Part shown: one piece after another, positions 11,437-24,581 of the stretch
Layout: each line of letters opens with the position of its first letter
How positions within the stretch are numbered: the stretch's first letter is position 1
Assembly: GCF_964340395.1 (NCBI RefSeq)
Contig: NC_135558.1
Span: forward strand, 20,299,871-20,363,870
Source: Glandiceps talaboti
Taxonomy: Eukaryota > Hemichordata > Enteropneusta > Spengelidae
DNA length: 64,000 nucleotides
Direction of reading: 5' to 3'
Position numbers and translations under genes: made by a program
The notes under the pieces: model-generated
What the model saw: only the letters and a program-made list of their open reading frames with translations
Database searches by the model: none
Told to the model about the DNA's origin: nothing

Positions 11437-11554
11437 GCCTACGGCCATACTACGTAGAAAACACCGGTTCTCGTCCGATCACCGAAGTTAAGCTGCGTCG
11501 GGCGTGGTTAGTACTTGGATGGGAGACCGCCTGGGAATACCACGTGCCGTAGGC
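11437..11554 (+). rRNA. 5S: 5S rRNA, copy 18
   Basis: Starts 656 bp after copy 17 and matches copy 1. Type I flanks. Confidence 0.97.
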
Positions 11555-12093
11555 GTTTCTATTTTATATTTGTTTTTCATTTCTTTTCATTTTACTCGAG
11601 ATATGTTTGTATGATCATTTTTTTTTTATCGTTACGAGTCTTACGACAATGACGTGAACTGCTCGGGGTTGCGCCTCTTGTGACGAGCGCCATCTACGAC
11701 AAAAAGTAACCATTAGGTATTTTATATTTTTTTTCATTTCTTTTCATTTTACTCGAGATATGTTTGTATGGTTATTTTTCAACTTGTTCTGAGAGCAACG
11801 AACACCCTGAGCAACAACCACCTGTAGCAACAACATACGACATACCATGAATACAGTATCTATCTGATGCGGCGATCTATGTGTTCACTCACATATTGCG
11901 ATTACAGTTTTAAGTAACTACGGATAACTTCTCTCGCCATTTAAAAAACAAATTACTGCCCCCAAAAATAGGGTTGGTCGGGTTATCGGAAAAACACATT
12001 GTTTCTGTTTACTGGTAACTGTCTTTCAGTATTTTCTAGTGGGTATTAAACGAGTCGTTAGTATATAACCTTATAACTTTGCTGTAAGTACTT

Positions 12094-12211
12094 GCCTACG
12101 GCCATACTACGTAGAAAACACCGGTTCTCGTCCGATCACCGAAGTTAAGCTGCGTCGGGCGTGGTTAGTACTTGGATGGGAGACCGCCTGGGAATACCAC
12201 GTGCCGTAGGC
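12094..12211 (+). rRNA. 5S: 5S rRNA, copy 19
   Basis: Starts 657 bp after copy 18 and matches copy 1. Type I flanks. Confidence 0.97.
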
Positions 12212-12750
12212 GTTTCTATTTTATATTTGTTTTTCATTTCTTTTCATTTTACTCGAGATATGTTTGTATGATCATTTTTTTTTTATCGTTACGAGTCTTA
12301 CGACAATGACGTGAACTGCTCGGGGTTGCGCCTCTTGTGACGAGCGCCATCTACGACAAAAAGTAACCATTAGGTATTTTATATTTTTTTTCATTTCTTT
12401 TCATTTTACTCGAGATATGTTTGTATGGTTATTTTTCAACTTGTTCTGAGAGCAACGAACACCCTGAGCAACAACCACCTGTAGCAACAACATACGACAT
12501 ACCATGAATACAGTATCTATCTGATGCGGCGATCTATGTGTTCACTCACATATTGCGATTACAGTTTTAAGTCAGTACGGATAACTTCTCTCGCCATTTA
12601 AAAAACAAATTACTGCCCCCAAAAATAGGGTTGGTCGGGTTATCGGAAAAACACATTGTTTCTGTTTACTGGTAACTGTCTTTCAGTATTTTCTAGTGGG
12701 TATTAAACGAGTCGTTAGTATATAACCTTATAACTTTGCTGTAAGTACTT

Positions 12751-12868
12751 GCCTACGGCCATACTACGTAGAAAACACCGGTTCTCGTCCGATCACCGAA
12801 GTTAAGCTGCGTCGGGCGTGGTTAGTACTTGGATGGGAGACCGCCTGGGAATACCACGTGCCGTAGGC
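12751..12868 (+). rRNA. 5S: 5S rRNA, copy 20
   Basis: Starts 657 bp after copy 19 and matches copy 1. Type I flanks. Confidence 0.97.
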
Positions 12869-13407
12869 GTTTCTATTTTATATTTGTTTTTCATTTCTTT
12901 TCATTTTACTCGAGATATGTTTGTATGATCATTTTTTTTTTATCGTTACGAGTCTTACGACAATGACGTGAACTGCTCGGGGTTGCGCCTCTTGTGACGA
13001 GCGCCATCTACGACAAAAAGTAACCATTAGGTATTTTATATTTTTTTTCATTTCTTTTCATTTTACTCGAGATATGTTTGTATGGTTATTTTTCAACTTG
13101 TTCTGAGAGCAACGAACACCCTGAGCAACAACCACCTGTAGCAACAACATACGACATACCATGAATACAGTATCTATCTGATGCGGCGATCTATGTGTTC
13201 ACTCACATATTGCGATTACAGTTTTAAGTCAGTACGGATAACTTCTCTCGCCATTTAAAAAACAAATTACTGCCCCCAAAAATAGGGTTGGTCGGGTTAT
13301 CGGAAAAACACATTGTTTCTGTTTACTGGTAACTGTCTTTCAGTATTTTCTAGTGGGTATTAAACGAGTCGTTAGTATATAACCTTATAACTTTGCTGTA
13401 AGTACTT

Positions 13408-13525
13408 GCCTACGGCCATACTACGTAGAAAACACCGGTTCTCGTCCGATCACCGAAGTTAAGCTGCGTCGGGCGTGGTTAGTACTTGGATGGGAGACCG
13501 CCTGGGAATACCACGTGCCGTAGGC
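13408..13525 (+). rRNA. 5S: 5S rRNA, copy 21
   Basis: Starts 657 bp after copy 20 and matches copy 1. Type I flanks. Confidence 0.97.
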
Positions 13526-14064
13526 GTTTCTATTTTATATTTGTTTTTCATTTCTTTTCATTTTACTCGAGATATGTTTGTATGATCATTTTTTTTTTAT
13601 CGTTACGAGTCTTACGACAATGACGTGAACTGCTCGGGGTTGCGCCTCTTGTGACGAGCGCCATCTACGACAAAAAGTAACCATTAGGTATTTTATATTT
13701 TTTTTCATTTCTTTTCATTTTACTCGAGATATGTTTGTATGGTTATTTTTCAACTTGTTCTGAGAGCAACGAACACCCTGAGCAACAACCACCTGTAGCA
13801 ACAACATACGACATACCATGAATACAGTATCTATCTGATGCGGCGATCTATGTGTTCACTCACATATTGCGAGTACAGTTTTAAGTCAGTACGGATAACT
13901 TCTCTCGCCATTTAAAAAACAAATTACTGCCCCCAAAAATAGGGTTGGTCGGGTTATCGGAAAAACACATTGTTTCTGTTTACTGGTAACTGTCTTTCAG
14001 TATTTTCTAGTGGGTATTAAACGAGTCGTTAGTATATAACCTTATAACTTTGCTGTAAGTACTT

Positions 14065-14182
14065 GCCTACGGCCATACTACGTAGAAAACACCGGTTCTC
14101 GTCCGATCACCGAAGTTAAGCTGCGTCGGGCGTGGTTAGTACTTGGATGGGAGACCGCCTGGGAATACCACGTGCCGTAGGC
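14065..14182 (+). rRNA. 5S: 5S rRNA, copy 22
   Basis: Starts 657 bp after copy 21 and matches copy 1. The spacer on each side has a private base change (GCGAGTACAG upstream, TATTTGTTTTC downstream). Confidence 0.97.
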
Positions 14183-14721
14183 GTTTCTATTTTATATTTG
14201 TTTTTCATTTCTTTTCATTTTACTCGAGATATGTTTGTATGATCATTTTTTTTTTATCGTTACGAGTCTTACGACAATGACGTGAACTGCTCGGGGTTGC
14301 GCCTCTTGTGACGAGCGCCATCTACGACAAAAAGTAACCATTAGGTATTTTATATTTGTTTTCATTTCTTTTCATTTTACTCGAGATATGTTTGTATGGT
14401 TATTTTTCAACTTGTTCTGAGAGCAACGAACACCCTGAGCAACAACCACCTGTAGCAACAACATACGACATACCATGAATACAGTATCTATCTGATGCGG
14501 CGATCTATGTGTTCACTCACATATTGCGATTACAGTTTTAAGTCAGTACGGATAACTTCTCTCGCCATTTAAAAAACAAATTACTGCCCCCAAAAATAGG
14601 GTTGGTCGGGTTATCGGAAAAACACATTGTTTCTGTTTACTGGTAACTGTCTTTCAGTATTTTCTAGTGGGTATTAAACGAGTCGTTAGTATATAACCTT
14701 ATAACTTTGCTGTAAGTACTT

Positions 14722-14839
14722 GCCTACGGCCATACTACGTAGAAAACACCGGTTCTCGTCCGATCACCGAAGTTAAGCTGCGTCGGGCGTGGTTAGTACT
14801 TGGATGGGAGACCGCCTGGGAATACCACGTGCCGTAGGC
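14722..14839 (+). rRNA. 5S: 5S rRNA, copy 23
   Basis: Starts 657 bp after copy 22 and matches copy 1. The downstream spacer has a shortened, pure T-run after CATTAGG. Confidence 0.97.
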
Positions 14840-15375
14840 GTTTCTATTTTATATTTGTTTTTCATTTCTTTTCATTTTACTCGAGATATGTTTGTATGAT
14901 CATTTTTTTTTATCGTTACGAGTCTTACGACAATGACGTGAACTGCTCGGGGTTGCGCCTCTTGTGACGAGCGCCATCTACGACAAAAAGTAACCATTAG
15001 GTTTTTTTTTTTTTTTCATTTCTTTTCATTTTACTCGAGATATGTTTGTATGGTTATTTTTCAACTTGTTCTGAGAGCAACGAACACCCTGAGCAACAAC
15101 CACCTGTAGCAACAACATACGACATACCATGAATACAGTATCTATCTGATGCGGCGATCTATGTGTTCACTCACATATTGCGATTACAGTTTTAAGTCAC
15201 TACGGATAACTTCTCTCGCCATTTAAAAAACAAATTACTGCCCCCAAAAATAGGGTTGGTCGGGTTATCGGAAAAACACATTGTTTCTGTTTACTGGTAA
15301 CTGTCTTTCAGTATTTTCTAGTGGGTATTAAACGAGTCGTTAGTATATAACCTTATAACTTTGCTGTAAGTACTT

Positions 15376-15493
15376 GCCTACGGCCATACTACGTAGAAAA
15401 CACCGGTTCTCGTCCGATCACCGAAGTTAAGCTGCGTCGGGCGTGGTTAGTACTTGGATGGGAGACCGCCTGGGAATACCACGTGCCGTAGGC
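15376..15493 (+). rRNA. 5S: 5S rRNA, copy 24
   Basis: Starts 654 bp after copy 23 and matches copy 1. Type I flanks. Confidence 0.97.
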
Positions 15494-16033
15494 GTTTCTA
15501 TTTTATATTTGTTTTTCATTTCTTTTCATTTTACTCGAGATATGTTTGTATGATCATTTTTTTTTTTATCGTTACGAGTCTTACGACAATGACGTGAACT
15601 GCTCGGGGTTGCGCCTCTTGTGACGAGCGCCATCTACGACAAAAAGTAACCATTAGGTATTTTATATTTTTTTTCATTTCTTTTCATTTTACTCGAGATA
15701 TGTTTGTATGGTTATTTTTCAACTTGTTCTGAGAGCAACGAACACCCTGAGCAACAACCACCTGTAGCAACAACATACGACATACCATGAATACAGTATC
15801 TATCTGATGCGGCGATCTATGTGTTCACTCACATATTGCGATTACAGTTTTAAGTCAGTACGGATAACTTCTCTCGCCATTTAAAAAACAAATTACTGCC
15901 CCCAAAAATAGGGTTGGTCGGGTTATCGGAAAAACACATTGTTTCTGTTTACTGGTAACTGTCTTTCAGTATTTTCTAGTGGGTATTAAACGAGTCGTTA
16001 GTATATAACCTTATAACTTTGCTGTAAGTACTT

Positions 16034-16151
16034 GCCTACGGCCATACTACGTAGAAAACACCGGTTCTCGTCCGATCACCGAAGTTAAGCTGCGTCGGGC
16101 GTGGTTAGTACTTGGATGGGAGACCGCCTGGGAATACCACGTGCCGTAGGC
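16034..16151 (+). rRNA. 5S: 5S rRNA, copy 25
   Basis: Starts 658 bp after copy 24 and matches copy 1. Type I flanks. Confidence 0.97.
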
Positions 16152-16690
16152 GTTTCTATTTTATATTTGTTTTTCATTTCTTTTCATTTTACTCGAGATA
16201 TGTTTGTATGATCATTTTTTTTTTATCGTTACGAGTCTTACGACAATGACGTGAACTGCTCGGGGTTGCGCCTCTTGTGACGAGCGCCATCTACGACAAA
16301 AAGTAACCATTAGGTATTTTATATTTTTTTTCATTTCTTTTCATTTTACTCGAGATATGTTTGTATGGTTATTTTTCAACTTGTTCTGAGAGCAACGAAC
16401 ACCCTGAGCAACAACCACCTGTAGCAACAACATACGACATACCATGAATACAGTATCTATCTGATGCGGCGATCTATGTGTTCACTCACATATTGCGATT
16501 ACAGTTTTAAGTCAGTACGGATAACTTCTCTCGCCATTTAAAAAACAAATTACTGCCCCCAAAAATAGGGTTGGTCGGGTTATCGGAAAAACACATTGTT
16601 TCTGTTTACTGGTAACTGTCTTTCAGTATTTTCTAGTGGGTATTAAACGAGTCCTTAGTATATAACCTTATAACTTTGCTGTAAGTACTT

Positions 16691-16808
16691 GCCTACGGCC
16701 ATACTACGTAGAAAACACCGGTTCTCGTCCGATCACCGAAGTTAAGCTGCGTCGGGCGTGGTTAGTACTTGGATGGGAGACCGCCTGGGAATACCACGTG
16801 CCGTAGGC
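16691..16808 (+). rRNA. 5S: 5S rRNA, copy 26
   Basis: Starts 657 bp after copy 25 and matches copy 1. The flank reads GAGTCCTTAG instead of GAGTCGTTAG just before TATATAA. Confidence 0.97.
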
Positions 16809-17347
16809 GTTTCTATTTTATATTTGTTTTTCATTTCTTTTCATTTTACTCGAGATATGTTTGTATGATCATTTTTTTTTTATCGTTACGAGTCTTACGA
16901 CAATGACGTGAACTGCTCGGGGTTGCGCCTCTTGTGACGAGCGCCATCTACGACAAAAAGTAACCATTAGGTATTTTATATTTTTTTTCATTTCTTTTCA
17001 TTTTACTCGAGATATGTTTGTATGGTTATTTTTCAACTTGTTCTGAGAGCAACGAACACCCTGAGCAACAACCACCTGTAGCAACAACATACGACATACC
17101 ATGAATACAGTATCTATCTGATGCGGCGATCTATGTGTTCACTCACATATTGCGATTACAGTTTTAAGTCACTACGGATAACTTCTCTCGCCATTTAAAA
17201 AACAAATTACTGCCCCCAAAAATAGGGTTGGTCGGGTTATCGGAAAAACACATTGTTTCTGTTTACTGGTAACTGTCTTTCAGTATTTTCTAGTGGGTAT
17301 TAAACGAGTCGTTAGTATATAACCTTATAACTTTGCTGTAAGTACTT

Positions 17348-17465
17348 GCCTACGGCCATACTACGTAGAAAACACCGGTTCTCGTCCGATCACCGAAGTT
17401 AAGCTGCGTCGGGCGTGGTTAGTACTTGGATGGGAGACCGCCTGGGAATACCACGTGCCGTAGGC
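17348..17465 (+). rRNA. 5S: 5S rRNA, copy 27
   Basis: Starts 657 bp after copy 26 and matches copy 1. Type I flanks. Confidence 0.97.
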
Positions 17466-18004
17466 GTTTCTATTTTATATTTGTTTTTCATTTCTTTTCA
17501 TTTTACTCGAGATATGTTTGTATGATCATTTTTTTTTTATCGTTACGAGTCTTACGACAATGACGTGAACTGCTCGGGGTTGCGCCTCTTGTGACGAGCG
17601 CCATCTACGACAAAAAGTAACCATTAGGTATTTTATATTTTTTTTCATTTCTTTTCATTTTACTCGAGATATGTTTGTATGGTTATTTTTCAACTTGTTC
17701 TGAGAGCAACGAACACCCTGAGCAACAACCACCTGTAGCAACAACATACGACATACCATGAATACAGTATCTATCTGATGCGGCGATCTATGTGTTCACT
17801 CACATATTGCGATTACAGTTTTAAGTCACTACGGATAACTTCTCTCGCCATTTAAAAAACAAATTACTGCCCCCAAAAATAGGGTTGGTCGGGTTATCGG
17901 AAAAACACATTGTTTCTGTTTACTGGTAACTGTCTTTCAGTATTTTCTAGTGGGTATTAAACGAGTCGTTAGTATATAACCTTATAACTTTGCTGTAAGT
18001 ACTT

Positions 18005-18122
18005 GCCTACGGCCATACTACGTAGAAAACACCGGTTCTCGTCCGATCACCGAAGTTAAGCTGCGTCGGGCGTGGTTAGTACTTGGATGGGAGACCGCCT
18101 GGGAATACCACGTGCCGTAGGC
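18005..18122 (+). rRNA. 5S: 5S rRNA, copy 28
   Basis: Starts 657 bp after copy 27 and matches copy 1. Type I flanks. Confidence 0.97.
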
Positions 18123-18661
18123 GTTTCTATTTTATATTTGTTTTTCATTTCTTTTCATTTTACTCGAGATATGTTTGTATGATCATTTTTTTTTTATCGT
18201 TACGAGTCTTACGACAATGACGTGAACTGCTCGGGGTTGCGCCTCTTGTGACGAGCGCCATCTACGACAAAAAGTAACCATTAGGTATTTTATATTTTTT
18301 TTCATTTCTTTTCATTTTACTCGAGATATGTTTGTATGGTTATTTTTCAACTTGTTCTGAGAGCAACGAACACCCTGAGCAACAACCACCTGTAGCAACA
18401 ACATACGACATACCATGAATACAGTATCTATCTGATGCGGCGATCTATGTGTTCACTCACATATTGCGATTACAGTTTTAAGTCAGTACGGATAACTTCT
18501 CTCGCCATTTAAAAAACAAATTACTGCCCCCAAAAATAGGGTTGGTCGGGTTATCGGAAAAACACATTGTTTCTGTTTACTGGTAACTGTCTTTCAGTAT
18601 TTTCTAGTGGGTATTAAACGAGTCGTTAGTATATAACCTTATAACTTTGCTGTAAGTACTT

Positions 18662-18779
18662 GCCTACGGCCATACTACGTAGAAAACACCGGTTCTCGTC
18701 CGATCACCGAAGTTAAGCTGCGTCGGGCGTGGTTAGTACTTGGATGGGAGACCGCCTGGGAATACCACGTGCCGTAGGC
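18662..18779 (+). rRNA. 5S: 5S rRNA, copy 29
   Basis: Starts 657 bp after copy 28 and matches copy 1. The downstream hairpin has GTGCCTC. Confidence 0.97.
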
Positions 18780-19318
18780 GTTTCTATTTTATATTTGTTT
18801 TTCATTTCTTTTCATTTTACTCGAGATATGTTTGTATGATCATTTTTTTTTTATCGTTACGAGTCTTACGACAATGACGTGAACTGCTCGGGGTTGTGCC
18901 TCTTGTGACGAGCGCCATCTACGACAAAAAGTAACCATTAGGTATTTTATATTTGTTTTCATTTCTTTTCATTTTACTCGAGATATGTTTGTATGGTTAT
19001 TTTTCAACTTGTTCTGAGAGCAACGAACACCCTGAGCAACAACCACCTGTAGCAACAACATACGACATACCATGAATACAGTATCTATCTGATGCGGCGA
19101 TCTATGTGTTCACTCACATATTGCGATTACAGTTTTAAGTCACTACGGATAACTTCTCTCGCCATTTAAAAAACAAATTACTGCCCCCAAAAATAGGGTT
19201 GGTCGGGTTATCGGAAAAACACATTGTTTCTGTTTACTGGTAACTGTCTTTCAGTATTTTCTAGTGGGTATTAAACGAGTCGTTAGTATATAACCTTATA
19301 ACTTTGCTGTAAGTACTT

Positions 19319-19436
19319 GCCTACGGCCATACTACGTAGAAAACACCGGTTCTCGTCCGATCACCTAAGTTAAGCTGCGTCGGGCGTGGTTAGTACTTGG
19401 ATGGGAGACCGCCTGGGAATACCACGTGCCGTAGGC
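19319..19436 (+). rRNA. 5S: 5S rRNA, copy 30 (G48T)
   Basis: Starts 657 bp after copy 29. It carries G48T (19366), as in copies 14 and 17. Confidence 0.95.
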
Positions 19437-19974
19437 GTTTCTATTTTATATTTGTTTTTCATTTCTTTTCATTTTACTCGAGATATGTTTGTATGATCAT
19501 TTTTTTTTATCGTTACGAGTCTTACGACAATGACGTGAACTGCTCGGGGTTGCGCCTCTTGTGACGAGCGCCATCTACGACAAAAAGTAACCATTAGGTA
19601 TTTTATATTTTTTTTCATTTCTTTTCATTTTACTCGAGATATGTTTGTATGATTATTTTTCAACTTGTTCTGAGAGCAACGAACACCCTGAGCAACAACC
19701 ACCTGTAGCAACAACATACGACATACCATGAATACAGTATCTATCTGATGCGGCGATCTATGTGTTCACTCACATATTGCGATTACAGTTTTAAGTCAGT
19801 ACGGATAACTTCTCTCGCCATTTAAAAAACAAATTACTGCCCCCAAAAATAGGGTTGGTCGGGTTATCGGAAAAACACATTGTTTCTGTTTACTGGTAAC
19901 TGTCTTTCAGTATTTTCTAGTGGGTATTAAACGAGTCGTTAGTATATAACCTTATAACTTTGCTGTAAGTACTT

Positions 19975-20092
19975 GCCTACGGCCATACTACGTAGAAAAC
20001 ACCGGTTCTCGTCCGATCACCGAAGTTAAGCTGCGTCGGGCGTGGTTAGTACTTGGATGGGAGACCGCCTGGGAATACCACGTGCCGTAGGC
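19975..20092 (+). rRNA. 5S: 5S rRNA, copy 31
   Basis: Starts 656 bp after copy 30 and matches copy 1. Type I flanks. Confidence 0.97.
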
Positions 20093-20631
20093 GTTTCTAT
20101 TTTATATTTGTTTTTCATTTCTTTTCATTTTACTCGAGATATGTTTGTATGATCATTTTTTTTTTATCGTTACGAGTCTTACGACAATGACGTGAACTGC
20201 TCGGGGTTGCGCCTCTTGTGACGAGCGCCATCTACGACAAAAAGTAACCATTAGGTATTTTATATTTTTTTTCATTTCTTTTCATTTTACTCGAGATATG
20301 TTTGTATGGTTATTTTTCAACTTGTTCTGAGAGCAACGAACACCCTGAGCAACAACCACCTGTAGCAACAACATACGACATACCATGAATACAGTATCTA
20401 TCTGATGCGGCGATCTATGTGTTCACTCACATATTGCGATTACAGTTTTAAGTCACTACGGATAACTTCTCTCGCCATTTAAAAAACAAATTACTGCCCC
20501 CAAAAATAGGGTTGGTCGGGTTATCGGAAAAACACATTGTTTCTGTTTACTGGTAACTGTCTTTCAGTATTTTCTAGTGGGTATTAAACGAGTCGTTAGT
20601 ATATAACCTTATAACTTTGCTGTAAGTACTT

Positions 20632-20749
20632 GCCTACGGCCATACTACGTAGAAAACACCGGTTCTCGTCCGATCACCGAAGTTAAGCTGCGTCGGGCGT
20701 GGTTAGTACTTGGATGGGAGACCGCCTGGGAATACCACGTGCCGTAGGC
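20632..20749 (+). rRNA. 5S: 5S rRNA, copy 32
   Basis: Starts 657 bp after copy 31 and matches copy 1. Type I flanks. Confidence 0.97.
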
Positions 20750-21288
20750 GTTTCTATTTTATATTTGTTTTTCATTTCTTTTCATTTTACTCGAGATATG
20801 TTTGTATGATCATTTTTTTTTTATCGTTACGAGTCTTACGACAATGACGTGAACTGCTCGGGGTTGCGCCTCTTGTGACGAGCGCCATCTACGACAAAAA
20901 GTAACCATTAGGTATTTTATATTTTTTTTCATTTCTTTTCATTTTACTCGAGATATGTTTGTATGATTATTTTTCAACTTGTTCTGAGAGCAACGAACAC
21001 CCTGAGCAACAACCACCTGTAGCAACAACATACGACATACCATGAATACAGTATCTATCTGATGCGGCGATCTATGTGTTCACTCACATATTGCGATTAC
21101 AGTTTTAAGTCAGTACGGATAACTTCTCTCGCCATTTAAAAAACAAATTACTGCCCCCAAAAATAGGGTTGGTCGGGTTATCGGAAAAACACATTGTTTC
21201 TGTTTACTGGTAACTGTCTTTCAGTATTTTCTAGTGGGTATTAAACGAGTCGTTAGTATATAACCTTATAACTTTGCTGTAAGTACTT

Positions 21289-21406
21289 GCCTACGGCCAT
21301 ACTACGTAGAAAACACCGGTTCTCGTCCGATCACCGAAGTTAAGCTGCGTCGGGCGTGGTTAGTACTTGGATGGGAGACCGCCTGGGAATACCACGTGCC
21401 GTAGGC
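21289..21406 (+). rRNA. 5S: 5S rRNA, copy 33
   Basis: Starts 657 bp after copy 32 and matches copy 1. Type I flanks. Confidence 0.97.
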
Positions 21407-21948
21407 GTTTCTATTTTATATTTGTTTTTCATTTCTTTTCATTTTACTCGAGATATGTTTGTATGATCATTTTTTTTTTATCGTTACGAGTCTTACGACA
21501 ATGACGTGAACTGCTCGGGGTTGCGCCTCTTGTGACGAGCGCCATCTACGACAAAAAGTAACCATTAGGTATTTTATATTTTTTTTCATTTCTTTTCATT
21601 TTACTCGAGATATGTTTGTATGGTTATTTTTCAACTTGTTCTGAGAGCAACGAACACCCTGAGCAACAACCACCTGTAGCAACAACATACGACATACCAT
21701 GAATACAGTATCTATCTGATGCGGCGATCTATGTGTTCACTCACATATTGCGATTACAGTTTTAAGTCACTACGGATAATTACTTCTCTCGCCATTTAAA
21801 AAACAAATTACTGCCCCCAAAAATAGGGTTGGTCGGGTTATCGGAAAAACACATTGTTTCTGTTTACTGGTAACTGTCTTTCAGTATTTTCTAGTGGGTA
21901 TTAAACGAGTCGTTAGTATATAACCTTATAACTTTGCTGTAAGTACTT

Positions 21949-22066
21949 GCCTACGGCCATACTACGTAGAAAACACCGGTTCTCGTCCGATCACCGAAGT
22001 TAAGCTGCGTCGGGCGTAGTTAGTACTTGGATGGGAGACCGCCTGGGAATACCACGTGCCGTAGGC
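21949..22066 (+). rRNA. 5S: 5S rRNA, copy 34 (G70A)
   Basis: Starts 660 bp after copy 33. G70A (22018) gives GCGTAGTT and turns a G-C pair with C105 in the 67-72/103-108 stem into an A-C mismatch. It also lies in the intermediate promoter element. The upstream spacer has a 3-nt insertion (GATAATTACTTC) shared with copy 35. Confidence 0.93.
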
Positions 22067-22608
22067 GTTTCTATTTTATATTTGTTTTTCATTTCTTTTC
22101 ATTTTACTCGAGATATGTTTGTATGATCATTTTTTTTTTATCGTTACGAGTCTTACGACAATGACGTGAACTGCTCGGGGTTGCGCCTCTTGTGACGAGC
22201 GCCATCTACGACAAAAAGTAACCATTAGGTATTTTATATTTTTTTTCATTTCTTTTCATTTTACTCGAGATATGTTTGTATGGTTATTTTTCAACTTGTT
22301 CTGAGAGCAACGAACACCCTGAGCAACAACCACCTGTAGCAACAACATACGACATACCATGAATACAGTATCTATCTGATGCGGCGATCTATGTGTTCAC
22401 TCACATATTGCGATTACAGTTTTAAGTCAGTACGGATAATTACTTCTCTCGCCATTTAAAAAACAAATTACTGCCCCCAAAAATAGGGTTGGTCGGGTTA
22501 TCGGAAAAACACATTGTTTCTGTTTACTGGTAACTGTCTTTCAGTATTTTCTAGTGGGTATTAAACGAGTCGTTAGTATATAACCTTATAACTTTGCTGT
22601 AAGTACTT

Positions 22609-22726
22609 GCCTACGGCCATACTACGTAGAAAACACCGGTTCTCGTCCGATCACCGAAGTTAAGCTGCGTCGGGCGTGGTTAGTACTTGGATGGGAGACC
22701 GCCTGGGAATACCACGTGCCGTAGGC
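22609..22726 (+). rRNA. 5S: 5S rRNA, copy 35
   Basis: Starts 660 bp after copy 34. The gene matches copy 1, without G70A. The upstream spacer shares the 3-nt insertion (GATAATTACTTC) with copy 34. Confidence 0.97.
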
Positions 22727-23266
22727 GTTTCTATTTTATATTTGTTTTTCATTTCTTTTCATTTTACTCGAGATATGTTTGTATGATCATTTTTTTTTTA
22801 TCGTTACGAGTCTTACGACAATGACGTGAACTGCTCGGGGTTGCGCCTCTTGTGACGAGCGCCATCTACGACAAAAAGTAACCATTAGGTATTTTATATT
22901 TTTTTTCATTTCTTTTCATTTTACTCGAGATATGTTTGTATGATTATTTCTCAACTTGTTCTGAGAGCAACGAACACCCTGAGCAACAACCACCTGTAGC
23001 AACAACATACGACATACCATGAATACAGTATCTATCTGATGCGGCGATCTATGTGTTCACTCACATATTGCGATTACAGTTTTAAGTCAGTACGGATAAC
23101 TTCTCTCGCCATTTAAAAAACAAATTACTGCCCCCAAAAATAGGGTTGGTCGGGTTATCGGAAAAAACACATTGTTTCTGTTTACTGGTAACTGTCTTTC
23201 AGTATTTTCTAGTGGGTATTAAACGAGTCGTTAGTATATAACCTTATAACTTTGCTGTAAGTACTT

Positions 23267-23384
23267 GCCTACGGCCATACTACGTAGAAAACACCGGTTC
23301 TCGTCCGATCACCGAAGTTAAGCTGCGTCGGGCGTGGTTTGTACTTGGATGGGAGACCGCCTGGGAATACCACGTGCCGTAGGC
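23267..23384 (+). rRNA. 5S: 5S rRNA, copy 36 (A74T)
   Basis: Starts 658 bp after copy 35. A74T (23340) gives GGTTTGTACTTGG. The upstream spacer has one extra A (GGAAAAAACAC). Copy 37 shares both. Confidence 0.95.
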
Positions 23385-23924
23385 GTTTCTATTTTATATT
23401 TGTTTTTCATTTCTTTTCATTTTACTCGAGATATGTTTGTATGATCATTTTTTTTTTATCGTTACGAGTCTTACGACAATGACGTGAACTGCTCGGGGTT
23501 GCGCCTCTTGTGACGAGCGCCATCTACGACAAAAAGTAACCATTAGGTATTTTATATTTTTTTTCATTTCTTTTCATTTTACTCGAGATATGTTTGTATG
23601 GTTATTTTTCAACTTGTTCTGAGAGCAACGAACACCCTGAGCAACAACCACCTGTAGCAACAACATACGACATACCATGAATACAGTATCTATCTGATGC
23701 GGCGATCTATGTGTTCACTCACATATTGCGATTACAGTTTTAAGTCAGTACGGATAACTTCTCTCGCCATTTAAAAAACAAATTACTGCCCCCAAAAATA
23801 GGGTTGGTCGGGTTATCGGAAAAAACACATTGTTTCTGTTTACTGGTAACTGTCTTTCAGTATTTTCTAGTGGGTATTAAACGAGTCGTTAGTATATAAC
23901 CTTATAACTTTGCTGTAAGTACTT

Positions 23925-24042
23925 GCCTACGGCCATACTACGTAGAAAACACCGGTTCTCGTCCGATCACCGAAGTTAAGCTGCGTCGGGCGTGGTTTGT
24001 ACTTGGATGGGAGACCGCCTGGGAATACCACGTGCCGTAGGC
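23925..24042 (+). rRNA. 5S: 5S rRNA, copy 37 (A74T)
   Basis: Starts 658 bp after copy 36 and shares its A74T (23998) and extra spacer A, so the pair descends from one unit. Confidence 0.95.
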
Positions 24043-24581
24043 GTTTCTATTTTATATTTGTTTTTCATTTCTTTTCATTTTACTCGAGATATGTTTGTAT
24101 GATCATTTTTTTTTTATCGTTACGAGTCTTACGACAATGACGTGAACTGCTCGGGGTTGCGCCTCTTGTGACGAGCGCCATCTACGACAAAAAGTAACCA
24201 TTAGGTATTTTATATTTTTTTTCATTTCTTTTCATTTTACTCGAGATATGTTTGTATGGTTATTTTTCAACTTGTTCTGAGAGCAACGAACACCCTGAGC
24301 AACAACCACCTGTAGCAACAACATACGACATACCATGAATACAGTATCTATCTGATGCGGCGATCTATGTGTTCACTCACATATTGCGATTACAGTTTTA
24401 AGTCAGTACGGATAACTTCTCTCGCCATTTAAAAAACAAATTACTGCCCCCAAAAATAGGGTTGGTCGGGTTATCGGAAAAACACATTGTTTCTGTTTAC
24501 TGGTAACTGTCTTTCAGTATTTTCTAGTGGGTATTAAACGAGTCGTTAGTATATAACCTTATAACTTTGCTGCAAGTACTT

